Shown: positions 42,241 to 50,783, counted from the stretch's first letter. The stretch is 64,000 bases of DNA from JBAZPT01 sp041645535 (GCA_041645535.1 JBAZPT010000001.1:372001-436000); one strand, 5' to 3'. The notes: generated by a model not told the origin, from the sequence alone. A program made the numbers and translations.

Positions 42241-42921
42241 TTAATCGAATTTCCTTTCAATTTTCAGGCTGTAGCATTGATAGCGATCAATGCCTTTTAT
42301 TGTTTCCATCGCGTCAATCCGGCTTCCTTTTTGAATTAAGACGGGTTCTCCGAACATAATTGAAAGTTTTTTCCCTTGCGTTAAAATTTTGAAACGATTC
42401 GGACGAAAATTTTTAATGCCGGTTATCCTGATTGGCAAAAGAACAAAACTTTCAAACCTGGCCAGGGTAGTTACAACCCCCAAATCCTTGCCCAATTCGC
42501 CATCGAGGCAGACCTTTCCTTCCGGAAAAAAGAAAATATTTTTCTGTTTTTTCAACATCCTGACGATTTTGAGCAGATGGGCGCGCCATCCTTTTTCTTT
42601 CAAGTCGTTTCCGACACTGATGCATCCCATTGCGTGCATGGCCGCCTTTTTACACCACCGGTCAAAAAGAGAGACTTTTCCCAAAACAGTTGCCGGAAGA
42701 AAAATTTTTCTTATTTTAAACGGAAAACTTCCAAAAATAAAAACCGGGTCAAAATCGCTTAAATGATTGGAGATAAAAACTATGCTTCTTTTTTCCTTCG
42801 CAGACAACTCAATCGCCTTTTCCAGATTTATGATGCCGGATATTTTTGGCGCCATAAAAATTTTTGTTACTGCAGATGCAATGGCCGCCAAAATATGCTG
42901 AACTATCATTACTTTTTTCAA
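42241..42921 (-). CDS. 1-acyl-glycerol-3-phosphate acyltransferase family protein (PlsC)
   Basis: 226 residues. Carries SNHLSDFDPVFI (HxxxxD catalytic motif) and the FFPEGKVCLDGEL motif (FPEG), so likely transfers an acyl chain in phospholipid synthesis. Hydrophobic N-terminal helix. Start taken as TTG at 42921 because AGGAGGTG lies 6 nt upstream; a GTG 9 nt further overlaps the ribosome site. CPR genomes often lack full lipid synthesis, so this may modify scavenged lipids (inference). Confidence 0.85.
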   Translation of the reverse strand: MKKVMIVQHILAAIASAVTKIFMAPKISGIINLEKAIELSAKEKRSIVFISNHLSDFDPVFIFGSFPFKIRKIFLPATVLGKVSLFDRWCKKAAMHAMGCISVGNDLKEKGWRAHLLKIVRMLKKQKNIFFFPEGKVCLDGELGKDLGVVTTLARFESFVLLPIRITGIKNFRPNRFKILTQGKKLSIMFGEPVLIQKGSRIDAMETIKGIDRYQCYSLKIERKFD

Positions 42922-42989
42922 CGAACTCACCTCCTCGCCCTATGGGCTTAAATTTTGTTTTCACTATAGTGTGGCATACTTCAGAAAAA

Positions 42990-43025
42990 AAATCAAGCCC
43001 TTGCGATTGTTCCCGCAAGGGCTTG
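42990..43025 (-). terminator. Terminator after the beta-barrel protein gene
   Basis: AAGCCCTTGCG/CGCAAGGGCTT 11-bp stem followed on the minus strand by GATTTTTTTT. Strong. Confidence 0.9.
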
Positions 43026-43039
43026 CTTAGTCTCTTCAA

Positions 43040-43801
43040 CTACATAATATCGAATGGATAGTTTACTTTGACCCCATACCAGATAAGGTCTTTGGACGAT
43101 CCGCCGTCGCTGATTTTCTTGCCGACTCTTTTCTGAAAGTTGACTTCGGGAGTCACTTCCAGATTTTTGAGAATGGCAAATTTTGTTGCCAGCCGCAGGT
43201 TAAGCGAGCTGATTGTTTCCGGTTTGGCACCACAAGCGCCGTCGTGACCAACTGCCGTGCCTTTAATATTTATTGGCTGCCCGGCAATCTTGGGTTCGAC
43301 TTCGAGGTTGAAAGCATAAATTACTCCGCCCTCAAGCATGTGCTGGTTCTGCGGTAAATTAAAGTCGAAATTCACGGATGGCGCAATGCCATAAACAGCC
43401 GGGGCTGAAATTCCAATATAGAAATCATGCAAATCGCCAGTGGTATTTTTCAAGCTGACAAGGTTGAAATACGCATAACCAATGTCAAACTTGAAGCCTT
43501 TGTATTCCGGCGCCCAACCGATTGTGTAATCGATTTCATCACCGGCATCCGAGTTCCAACCGCCTTTTGGACTGTAGGAACCCCATGCTTCAGCATATAT
43601 GCCGAGTGGATTATATACGATTCCAATCGCCGGCTGAATTACAGCATAATCATGGAGAAGTACTCCGCTACAAACATATTTACTAAATATGCCTGTGTTG
43701 ACATAACCGGTGAGAATCTTTTCCTTCTCGCCTGCTACCGCCACTACTACTGAACTGCAAAAAATTGCAACCGCTACCAGAATCATAAAAATCTTTTTCA
43801 T
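43040..43801 (-). CDS. Putative outer-membrane-like beta-barrel protein (TorF-family style)
   Basis: 253 residues with a classical Sec signal (MKKIFMILVAVAIFCSSVVV then AVAGE) and alternating hydrophobic strands typical of porin-like proteins: GYVNTGIFSKYVCSGVLLHD, GIYAEAWGSY, KFDIGYAYFNLVS, HDFYIGISAPA, LRLATKFAIL, ending in DLIWYGVKVNYPFDIM. The C-terminal residue is Met rather than Phe. It resembles proteobacterial TorF/gcw_chp-type proteins. CPR cells are generally thought to have no outer membrane, so this is unexpected and may be acquired. Own promoter and terminator. Confidence 0.68.
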   Translation of the reverse strand: MKKIFMILVAVAIFCSSVVVAVAGEKEKILTGYVNTGIFSKYVCSGVLLHDYAVIQPAIGIVYNPLGIYAEAWGSYSPKGGWNSDAGDEIDYTIGWAPEYKGFKFDIGYAYFNLVSLKNTTGDLHDFYIGISAPAVYGIAPSVNFDFNLPQNQHMLEGGVIYAFNLEVEPKIAGQPINIKGTAVGHDGACGAKPETISSLNLRLATKFAILKNLEVTPEVNFQKRVGKKISDGGSSKDLIWYGVKVNYPFDIM

Positions 43802-43874
43802 TTTTTCCTCCTTGTATTTTTCCCGTTAAAAACGGATTTTATTTGTCAAACATCTTTCCTTAGCCTGATTGTTC

Positions 43875-43903
43875 AGTATACACCTAAAAAGACAACTTGT
43901 CCA
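43875..43903 (-). promoter_or_regulatory. Promoter of the beta-barrel protein gene
   Basis: Minus strand TGGACA, 17-bp spacer, TATACT; 5' leader about 70 nt. Confidence 0.65.
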
Positions 43904-44025
43904 GTGCTCGGACCGCTTTTTGGCTAGAATAAGGGTTTTTAGAAAACCCCGCTCTTTGTTCATAGCTTATTTAAGCCGAATTTTCCCAAAAACAAAAAAC
44001 CGCCTTTTTGGTAAGAATTTTAGGG

Positions 44026-44054
44026 TTGACATCCCCTCTATTCCGCGCTACAAA
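44026..44054 (+). promoter_or_regulatory. Promoter of the 44-46 kb operon
   Basis: TTGACA, exactly 17 bp, TACAAA. Precedes the 166-residue gene by about 50 nt. Confidence 0.65.
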
Positions 44055-44104
44055 GAGGATACAGTATAAACCAGCACCTTAACAAAGAAAGGAGATTTTC
44101 CATA

Positions 44105-44605
44105 ATGAACGAAACTATTGCCCAAATCATCAACAGCATCAAACAAGCAAACCCTCTAATGTATATGGCCTCAGGAATGGAGGATGTTGTAAAAATCCTG
44201 GCGGAATATAAATATGACGCCTTGGAGAAAACGAGATATTTCAAAAAGCTACAAAACTTAGAAATGAAAAACAAGCTTGCGATTGTTGCAGTTATGTTCG
44301 CCCTGAATGCACATCTGAAAATCAAACTGAATGAGAACACACCGGGAAGTTTATTTTTAAAAGGCATTCTCACTGATGTTTCCCCAGAAATAGGCAAACG
44401 CATCATAAATGGCAGTAATAGTTTGGATCCCGAAGAACAGGAAGTTATCGAACTAATCCGCGATCCGGGCAAAGGAAACAACAGCTACAGACCAAAAAAT
44501 AGCTCGGAACAAAAAACCGGTCCGGGATTTTTTGACGGAACATCAGATGTACTTCGCAGACGATTAAAAGGAATGATTGACAAAGGAGGAAACAAAAATG
44601 CCTGA
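44105..44605 (+). CDS. Hypothetical protein, 166 residues
   Basis: Helical, soluble: IAQIINSIKQANPLMYMASG, MEDVVKILAEYKYDALEKTR, LNENTPGSLFLKGILTDVS; C-terminal third is Gly/Asn/Lys-rich and likely disordered. No motif assigned. AAAGGAG precedes the ATG. First gene of an operon with a membrane protein and a glycine-zipper lipoprotein; overlaps the next gene by 8 nt. Confidence 0.75.
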   Translation: MNETIAQIINSIKQANPLMYMASGMEDVVKILAEYKYDALEKTRYFKKLQNLEMKNKLAIVAVMFALNAHLKIKLNENTPGSLFLKGILTDVSPEIGKRIINGSNSLDPEEQEVIELIRDPGKGNNSYRPKNSSEQKTGPGFFDGTSDVLRRRLKGMIDKGGNKNA

Positions 44606-45998
44606 ACAAGAACAAGGACTAGGGGCACTATTTTTAGAAGCGATGTTCAAGAAGTATGATGACCTCTCAACCTTTATCTCATCGAGTGCGATTCCAAAAT
44701 TCAAAAGATTTGTGAAAATCGTTTTCTATCTATTCATCGCATTCTTCCTCGTTTCATTGCTGCTTATGATGACAGGTATCGCGCTTGAGGAAAATAATCT
44801 GACTGCGCTGGGACGCATTGGATTAGTCATTACGGGAGTTATTCTTCTAATGATCGCATCCCTCATAGGTTTTGCGTTTGCTGGAAAAAAGTATATGACT
44901 TTTGTCCGAAGCTTTGCAATATACCAACTTCTCGTAACACTTGTTCTTTGGGCATCTCCAATGCCAATCACACTGCCCATTCTCTTCGGGCTTTCTTTGG
45001 CTGGCTGTCTTCTGGCTTTGATTAATGCTGTGGGTGAAACTATGCTATTTGTTAAGGTAGGCACTTCTTTGATATTCATCGGCCTATTGGCAACTGCCTA
45101 TTTTCCGAGCTGGAGAGATAAATTATATGGCGGGATCGTGGAAATGAATGAGCCAGAGCTAATTAAGATTACCAGCGGAGAGATTTCAAATGGCAAGATC
45201 CGCCTTTTTCTCAGAGGAAAACCGGCAATTTGGTATTTCGTGGACACAAAAGGACAATACCAACTTTTTAATCATGATGGTTATCATGATATCTTTCAGG
45301 TCAGACTTAAGCCAATTACTTCAGAAATTGCCGCCAAATTGATGGAAAATGAAAAATTAATTTCTCCCAGAAATTTTGTCTACAATACCGCCTACACAGG
45401 GCCGCCCCCAGCCACAAATGAACCAACACCAATGGTTGCGATACCAGCGGATACTCCGTCGACTTCTCCACCTGAACCGGCACAATCACCCGCCGCACCT
45501 GAGCTGTCACCCGCGCCAGCACCTGTGTCAAATCCGCCTGTGAATATTTTTCAACAGCCGGACAATCGCAAGGAATATGCCGTGATCGCAGTAGATGAAA
45601 ATTATCGCGTTAATCGTTTTTTGGGAGAAGCTATGGTTTCCTGGATAGGCGCCCAGCGGGCTGTGCATGCTTATGATTATGTGGAAAATATTGCGGCCTC
45701 GGAAGGCGGCATAGATTATGGCTCCCGCGCGCAGCTGTCCAAAGTGGCCAAAAAGATAGTTTATGTCGCCTATAAAACTAACTTTGACCGGGAAGAGAAA
45801 GAAATGAAATATTTTTCCGCGCATGTTTTATTCAGAGTGATAGACGCAGAAAATGGAACCGTTTTATACAGTCCACCAAACAAACATATTTCAAACATCA
45901 AAGGACAAAAAGGAATAGCGGCAGAGAACGACACAAAAAATCAGGCGCTTGAATTTGCTTTCAGGGCAATAAGAAATGAATGTAAAAAGTATATGTAA
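44598..45998 (+). CDS. Hypothetical membrane protein with Pro-rich linker
   Basis: 466 residues. Residues about 35-170 hold four to five hydrophobic helices (VFYLFIAFFLVSLLLMMTG is the first), then a beta-rich stretch (GEISNGKIRLFLRGKPA), a Pro/Ala/Ser-rich linker (PSTSPPEPAQSPAAPEL) and a C-terminal domain of about 150 residues (YAVIAVDENYRVNRFLGEAM, FSAHVLFRVIDAENGTVLYS). The linker suggests the last domain is on the cell surface. AAAGGAGG before the ATG at 44598. Family unknown. Confidence 0.78.
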   Translation: MPEQEQGLGALFLEAMFKKYDDLSTFISSSAIPKFKRFVKIVFYLFIAFFLVSLLLMMTGIALEENNLTALGRIGLVITGVILLMIASLIGFAFAGKKYMTFVRSFAIYQLLVTLVLWASPMPITLPILFGLSLAGCLLALINAVGETMLFVKVGTSLIFIGLLATAYFPSWRDKLYGGIVEMNEPELIKITSGEISNGKIRLFLRGKPAIWYFVDTKGQYQLFNHDGYHDIFQVRLKPITSEIAAKLMENEKLISPRNFVYNTAYTGPPPATNEPTPMVAIPADTPSTSPPEPAQSPAAPELSPAPAPVSNPPVNIFQQPDNRKEYAVIAVDENYRVNRFLGEAMVSWIGAQRAVHAYDYVENIAASEGGIDYGSRAQLSKVAKKIVYVAYKTNFDREEKEMKYFSAHVLFRVIDAENGTVLYSPPNKHISNIKGQKGIAAENDTKNQALEFAFRAIRNECKKYM

Positions 45999-46016
45999 TC
46001 CCGAAAGGAGGAACGG

Positions 46017-46499
46017 ATGAAAAAAATCGCCATTGCAGTTCTCTTGGTTTTCTCTTTCAGTATCTTTGCCGGTTGCGCGGGTATGCAATATCAACAGCCG
46101 GGAACTGCCGGAAATAGTAATGCCGGGTATTGCGCTGCCGGAGGAGCGGCCACCGGAGCCATTGTAGGCAGCCAAATCGGACCAAGAAAAAATCGCTTGG
46201 AAAATACTTTAATCGGAATGGTCGCTGGTGCGTTAAGCTTCGCGATAGCGTGAAGAATCGTAGAAAGCGCAGCGCGTGACGCTGCTATTGAAGCGGCCAG
46301 AACAAACCGCCTGGTTCAACACAGAACCGGGGACGGACAAAGAATTATTGCCGCTCCCAGAAGCTCTGTGTATCACACTCCAACTGGAGATTGCCAGGAC
46401 ATCGAAAACGAAGCCTGGGACACGGATGGGACTTACCTAGGCAAAGTTACCAGGAAAGTCTGTAGCGATGGCAACGGCAACCTGGAAGTTAGAACATAG
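46017..46499 (+). pseudogene. Glycine-zipper lipoprotein interrupted by in-frame TGA
   Basis: Begins as a lipoprotein: MKKIAIAVLLVFSFSIFAGC with the lipobox Cys at residue 20, then GAATGAIVGSQIG and NTLIGMVAGALSFAIA as in glycine-zipper envelope proteins. A TGA follows at 46251-46253. The same frame continues without further stop for 82 codons (RIVESAARDAAIEAARTNR through DGNGNLEVRT) to a TAG. A GGA-to-TGA change would explain it. Either a recent nonsense mutation, a sequencing error or stop readthrough. The truncated 78-residue product would still be a lipoprotein. Third gene of the operon. Confidence 0.78.
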
Positions 46500-46521
46500 C
46501 TAACAGGTATTGTAAAATATC

Positions 46522-46563
46522 AAAAAGGATTGACACTAAAACAGTGCCAATCCTCTTTTTTTT
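46522..46563 (+). terminator. Terminator after the 44-46 kb operon
   Basis: GGATTGACACT/AGTGCCAATCC 11-bp stem with one mismatch, then CTTTTTTTT. Confidence 0.85.
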
Positions 46564-46578
46564 GCGCGATATGGCCGA

Positions 46579-46763
46579 TTACTTTTTCTTCTTGACCCAA
46601 TTGGCCAGAAAAAAGCCGTCGATGAGAAAGGCAAAACCGGCGATTTGAATGCTCCAGACAATATCCTTGGCGTCCAAAAGACCCCGTTAGAAATTTTGAT
46701 TGGATATTTGTCATCTCCGGAATTTTTAACGGGGTAAACAAATTTACTGGCTTTATTTTCCAT
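46579..46763 (-). pseudogene. Small membrane protein broken by a palindromic element
   Basis: The initial frame reads MENKASKFVYPVKNSG then KISNGVFW, clearly derived from the NPVRN-type element at 46681-46735. A different frame right after the element reads LLDAKDIVWSIQIAGFAFLI DGFFLANWVKKKK (split here to keep blocks short), a credible TM helix with basic tail and stop at 46579. The element therefore seems to have shifted the frame of a small membrane protein gene. Confidence 0.55.
46681..46735. repeat. NPVRN-type palindromic element, copy 2
   Basis: Left arm ACCCCGTTAGAAAT identical to the arm at 12885; right arm ATTTTTAACGGGGT differs at one base. Encodes YPVKNSG...ISNGV on the minus strand. 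Confidence 0.8.
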
Positions 46764-46816
46764 AACTATATATTTATTATAGCACTTTTTAGGGCAGAGA
46801 TATATTTGCCAAAATA

Positions 46817-46825
46817 TGCTATAAT
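46817..46825 (+). promoter_or_regulatory. Extended -10 promoter of the Cys-rich lipoprotein
   Basis: TGCTATAAT (extended -10) about 50 nt before the ATG; weak -35. Confidence 0.5.
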
Positions 46826-46874
46826 ACTAGAAAAGCATAATGACTATTACAACAATTAGAAAGGCGGGTGAATT

Positions 46875-47504
46875 ATGAAAAAATATATTATTTTAGGAAT
46901 AGCTTCTTTCGCGATCCTGTTTCTGGCTGGCTGTGGAAACCAAACAGCAACGCCGGCCAACACTACTTCAACTCAAGAGAAGAAAGTGGCTTTAAACGTG
47001 GAAGGGGGAGCTTGCGCCACAGATGCAAACTGCCAGACTGGATTAAAGTGCGTCAGCAGCAAATGCTCATCCGGAAAAGTTAATTCGGCTTGCGCGACAT
47101 ACAAAGATTGCAACACCGGGCTTTACTGCGTAAAATCAGTTTGTTCCAATCCGCCTTCATACGCGAAATATTTCAACAAAGTTACCGTTTCCAAGATGAA
47201 GGCCGGCATGCCTCCGGGACCGAAAAATATACCCGTTCCAGCTTCTGAATTCAATGCGACTACCGATGCCATAGAAATTGATGTTACTCCTAAGGCTGGC
47301 GTGAATGGAGAACTATATTATGAACTTATTGATTCCACTACTGGTGAAATCACTCTGTCTTCGGCTGGAGGCAAAATGCAAGTTGACCCAAGAGGAGGCG
47401 GGACTGGCTTTGGCATTCCATATGGAACAGTTGGGGATTTTGAGTTGAATATCTATTTCAACAATGAATTGATTCATACCGTAGCAATCAAAATCAGCCA
47501 ATAA
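46875..47504 (+). CDS. Cys-rich lipoprotein
   Basis: 209 residues with signal and lipobox (FLAGC, Cys about residue 20). A tandem Cys module follows: CATDANCQTGLKCVSSKC and CATYKDCNTGLYCVKSVC, each with four Cys in the same spacing, so four disulfides are likely after export. The C-terminal half (residues 100-209) is beta-rich, KAGVNGELYYELIDSTTGEI and related. Lipid-anchored surface protein of unknown role. Own promoter and terminator. Confidence 0.82.
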   Translation: MKKYIILGIASFAILFLAGCGNQTATPANTTSTQEKKVALNVEGGACATDANCQTGLKCVSSKCSSGKVNSACATYKDCNTGLYCVKSVCSNPPSYAKYFNKVTVSKMKAGMPPGPKNIPVPASEFNATTDAIEIDVTPKAGVNGELYYELIDSTTGEITLSSAGGKMQVDPRGGGTGFGIPYGTVGDFELNIYFNNELIHTVAIKISQ

Positions 47505-47521
47505 ATAAATTTCCAGAAAAC

Positions 47522-47556
47522 AAAAACAGTCCCTTATTTGCGGGGCTGTTTTTGAT
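47522..47556 (+). terminator. Terminator after the Cys-rich lipoprotein
   Basis: AAAAACAGTCCC/GGGGCTGTTTTT stem with 8-nt loop and terminal T-run; may act in both directions. Confidence 0.8.
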
Positions 47557-47626
47557 TGGGAATATATTTTTACGGTTATTTTACCTTAAACGGAACTACA
47601 ACCACGCGGTTATGATTGATATATGA

Positions 47627-48106
47627 TTATTTTATCGGCTGTTGAAGCGGCGGCTGATTTCCAGATTGCTGTGAAAAATTTCTATTCAGACTTTGCGCCA
47701 AGCCCCGCAAGAGTCCGAACAAAGGATTAAGTTTCAGCGTGGTTTTAAAATCATTCCAGTTTTTTTCCGTTTCCATGCGATCACTTTTGTCCGTCATACT
47801 GCTTATTTTCTGCTCAACTTCCGCTGCTTCCCGGGAGCCAACTGTACTGACTTTCATATCGCCCGCAAACATAAAAGAATTGGCGGCGGCGTCCAAAACA
47901 TCCGCTGTTTTTTGCAAATTGGCCAGCTTTCCATTCGCCTGCGACAATTGACTTTCCGTTTTGGATTTGTCCGCCTGGCAAAGCTCGCCGCTTTTTTTAT
48001 ATGCGTCAGCCTGTTGGGACACCGTGCTTACTTGAGAATAAAAAACTCCGGCGAATATAACCGCGATGATCGCTATAATCGTAATGATGATCGAATAAAT
48101 TTTCAT
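47627..48106 (-). CDS. Hypothetical membrane-anchored coiled-coil protein
   Basis: 159 residues with an N-terminal TM helix (MKIYSIIITIIAIIAVIFAG) and a Gln/Ser/Lys-rich coiled coil (ESQLSQANGKLANLQKTADV), ending in a Pro/Gln-rich tail. No family recognised. An upstream TGTATAAT (48164-48171, minus) is a possible extended -10. Confidence 0.72.
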   Translation of the reverse strand: MKIYSIIITIIAIIAVIFAGVFYSQVSTVSQQADAYKKSGELCQADKSKTESQLSQANGKLANLQKTADVLDAAANSFMFAGDMKVSTVGSREAAEVEQKISSMTDKSDRMETEKNWNDFKTTLKLNPLFGLLRGLAQSLNRNFSQQSGNQPPLQQPIK

Positions 48107-48171
48107 AATTTTTGTTTTTAATTATTACTTGTTTTTATTATACCACAAAAAGATTAAAAAGATATTATACA

Positions 48172-48194
48172 CAAAAACCCCGCTTTGGGCGAGG
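48172..48194 (-). terminator. Terminator after the copB/small membrane protein pair
   Basis: Minus strand CCTCGC/GCGGGG stem with a 5-nt loop, then TTTTTGT. Confidence 0.6.
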
Positions 48195-48230
48195 CTGGGA
48201 AAATTATATGTCTCCCATTAATCATTTCGT

Positions 48231-48365
48231 TTAATTTTTATTAATATACTTCCGTAAAGCGACAATGCCTAAAACAAGTAAGACAACTGCTAAAATATAG
48301 GTAAGCCAAGAGAAAATCATCATGCCGCCTCCAGCAGAACCGCTCATTATATTGTAGTCCATCAT
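48231..48365 (-). CDS. 44-residue single-TM protein downstream of copB
   Basis: Reads MMDYNIMSGSAGGG then MMIFSWLTYILAVVLLVLGI and a basic tail (ALRKYINKN). AGGAGGTGA lies at ideal distance from the ATG. One TM helix, Met-rich N-terminus that could bind copper. Co-transcribed with the CopB-type ATPase; probably an accessory membrane peptide. Confidence 0.75.
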   Translation of the reverse strand: MMDYNIMSGSAGGGMMIFSWLTYILAVVLLVLGIVALRKYINKN

Positions 48366-48393
48366 ATTTTTTCACCTCCTCTCAAATAATTTT

Positions 48394-50439
48394 CTATTTC
48401 TTTACCCTTAGCATCTTGGCATTTATCGCCACAACCACCGTGGAAAGGGACATAAAAATGGCTCCCACAGCTGGAGAAAGCAAAATGCCATAACCTGCCA
48501 AAACTCCTGCTGCCAATGGAATGGCAACAACATTGTATCCTGTTGCCCAAACCAGATTCTGAACCATCTTTTTGTAAGTGGCTTTGCCAAAGAGAACGAG
48601 GGAGGCGATGTCTTTTGGATTACTATTCACTAAAATTATATCGGCAGTTTCGGCTGCAATGTCCGTTCCACTGCCAATTGCGATTCCCACATTCGCTTGA
48701 GCGAGAGCTGGGGCATCATTGATGCCATCTCCCACCATTGCCACAAATTCTCCCTTAGCTTGGAGTTCTTTGACTTTCTCTTGTTTTTGATGCGGTAATA
48801 CACCAGCAAAATAGCCGTCCAGTTTTAATGTTTCCGCCACACTTTTAGCCGAACTTTCGTTATCGCCAGTGAGCATCCACATCTTAATTCCCTCTTTTCT
48901 TAATAATTTTACAGCATCGTATGACTCTTCTCTAATTGTGTCGGAAAGATTCAAGGCTCCGACTAACTTCAGTCCGTTATTTTCCACCACCACAAATATC
49001 ATTGTCCCTTCTGTCTGATTTAATACCTCTGATATTGATAGTCCCAATTCTTTCAAATACCCGGGACTGGCAATTATTGTTTTCTTGTTGTCCACTATTG
49101 CTTCTATACCCTTACCTTTAATCGCTTTGAAACTGGATATTTCCAGTTTATTGATTTTTTTACTTTCCGCTTCAGCAATTACGGCTCTAGCAATTGGATG
49201 CTCTGAATTTTGTTCCAACGCTTCTGCAACTTGTAAAATTTTGTCTTCGTTATAATTATTATCCAAAGCATAAACTTTCTTTACGCTGAAAGTTCCCTTG
49301 GTGAGAGTCCCAGTTTTATCAAATATGATTGTCGTAATTTTTCTAGAGTTTTCGAAAGCAGTTCGATTTCTAATCAAGAGTCCGTTTTGAGCAGATAGGG
49401 TTGTAGAAATGGCTACAACCAAAGGCACAGCTAATCCCAAAGCGTGAGGACAAGCGATAATGAGGACTGTGGCTGTCCGTTCTATAGCAAAAGCAATATC
49501 TTTGCCCAGAGCGAGCCAAGTTATGAAAGTTGTGGTGCCAATAGTAATAGCGATAAGCGTCAGCCAAAATGCTGCCCTGTCAGCCAATAGCTGTGTTTTG
49601 GATTTTGAGGCTTGAGCATCTTTGACCAATTTTATTACTTTGGAAAGATACGTTTCCTCGCCTACTCCTTCCACTCGTATTTCCAGCGAACCCTCTTCCG
49701 TGATTGAACCGCCAATAACTTTAGAGCCCGCAACTTTTGAAATTGGGCTGGCTTCGCCAGTGAGCATTGATTCATTCACAAAACTCTCGCCTTTGACCAC
49801 AATTCCGTCCGTTGGAATCTTTTCGCCTGGCTTTACCAAAATTATGTCACCCTTCTTAAGTTCGCTGACACTTACATCAACCACTTCATTATCCTTTTTT
49901 AGATGTGCTTTGTCTGGAATGAGCTGGGATAATTTCTCTAAGGCACGTGACGCTCCCATTACTGACTTCATTTCCAAATAGTGTCCGAGGAGCATAATGT
50001 CAATCAACGTTGCCAGTTCCCAGAAAAATACTTCGCCCTTGAGTCCAAATGTCACGGCTGAACTGTAAAAATACGCCACGCTGATAGCCAAGGAAATGAG
50101 AGTCATCATTCCCAAGGCTTTGTGCTTAATTTCCTGAACCGCACCAATCAGAAATGGACTGCCGCCAAAGAAAAATACAAACGATGAAATTAAAAACAAG
50201 ATCCACTGGTCACCTGTAAATTTGATAGAGATTCCCAATAGATTCTGAATAAAGGGCGAGAGAATCAAAATTGGTAAAGAAAAAACCAAAGATATATAAA
50301 ATTTTCTTTTGAAATTTTCTAGAGAATGTCCTGCGTGTTTGTTATAGTTATCTTGACTGGCATCCTTGCTGTGTTCCATTCCAGCCATATTATTATGCAT
50401 AGCATGGTTTATCTGTTCGTGATTGTGATTATGTTCCAT
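48394..50439 (-). CDS. copB: Heavy-metal translocating P-type ATPase, CopB type
   Basis: 681 residues. A His/Met-rich N-terminus (MEHNHNHEQINHAMHN, GMEHSK) replaces the CxxC domains of CopA. TGEASPI actuator loop, IACPHALGLAVP (CPH motif of the P1B-3 group), DKTGTLTKGT phosphorylation site, and GDGINDAPALAQANVGIA hinge are intact. CPH and a His-rich N-terminus point to Cu(II)/Cu(I) or Ag export. Followed by a 44-residue membrane peptide gene. Confidence 0.9.
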   Translation of the reverse strand: MEHNHNHEQINHAMHNNMAGMEHSKDASQDNYNKHAGHSLENFKRKFYISLVFSLPILILSPFIQNLLGISIKFTGDQWILFLISSFVFFFGGSPFLIGAVQEIKHKALGMMTLISLAISVAYFYSSAVTFGLKGEVFFWELATLIDIMLLGHYLEMKSVMGASRALEKLSQLIPDKAHLKKDNEVVDVSVSELKKGDIILVKPGEKIPTDGIVVKGESFVNESMLTGEASPISKVAGSKVIGGSITEEGSLEIRVEGVGEETYLSKVIKLVKDAQASKSKTQLLADRAAFWLTLIAITIGTTTFITWLALGKDIAFAIERTATVLIIACPHALGLAVPLVVAISTTLSAQNGLLIRNRTAFENSRKITTIIFDKTGTLTKGTFSVKKVYALDNNYNEDKILQVAEALEQNSEHPIARAVIAEAESKKINKLEISSFKAIKGKGIEAIVDNKKTIIASPGYLKELGLSISEVLNQTEGTMIFVVVENNGLKLVGALNLSDTIREESYDAVKLLRKEGIKMWMLTGDNESSAKSVAETLKLDGYFAGVLPHQKQEKVKELQAKGEFVAMVGDGINDAPALAQANVGIAIGSGTDIAAETADIILVNSNPKDIASLVLFGKATYKKMVQNLVWATGYNVVAIPLAAGVLAGYGILLSPAVGAIFMSLSTVVVAINAKMLRVKK

Positions 50440-50590
50440 TTTTTTGTTTTATTTTTTTCCCACAAGGTTATTATAGTATTTTTTGGCTAAATTAGACAGT
50501 CTGAAGCACAGCGGAGCAGTAGCGACTAAAAATTGCTGAAAAATCTTCCCTGGAATTTTTACCCGCCTTTGGAGGGAATTACTTACATAA

Positions 50591-50622
50591 ACATTCTCAT
50601 ATTCTCGAGAATGTGAGAATGT
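50591..50622. repeat. ACATTCT palindrome, copy 1
   Basis: 32-bp near-palindrome from ACATTCTCATATTCTC to GAGAATGTGAGAATGT, centred on CTCGAG. About 150 bp upstream of copB; possible operator. Confidence 0.6.
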
Positions 50623-50640
50623 CGGTGGAAGTAAAAAAAA

Positions 50641-50672
50641 ACATTCTGGCTTTCTGCAGAATGTTGGAATGT
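50641..50672. repeat. ACATTCT palindrome, copy 2
   Basis: 32-bp element with the same outer arms (ACATTCT...GGAATGT) and central CTGCAG, starting exactly 50 bp after copy 1. Each is followed by CG. Confidence 0.55.
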
Positions 50673-50745
50673 CGTTTTAAGAATAGAGGCCTCCATAGAA
50701 GCTTCTGTTTTTCATGTTTGAGTAAATTGGGATTTTTGGGTAAAA

Positions 50746-50783
50746 AAAGAGGGCTTCCGAGCTACTCGGTAAGTCCTCTACTA
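50746..50783 (-). terminator. Terminator after the 131-residue gene
   Basis: Minus strand AGAGGACTTACCGAG TAG CTCGGAAGCCCTCT (imperfect 14-bp stem) followed by TTTTTTT. Confidence 0.8.

Larger units (their letters stand above)
50440..50747. other. Intergenic region with paired palindromes upstream of copB
   Basis: No gene seen. Holds the two palindromic elements at 50591 and 50641. The rest is AT-rich spacer. Confidence 0.6.

Noticed and set aside
46251..46253. UGA recoded as Gly (code 25)
   Set aside because: Several genes (TrmB-like at 42222, the gene at 44605, the MurF-like gene at 16370) end with TGA overlapping or abutting the next gene, so TGA is a stop here.
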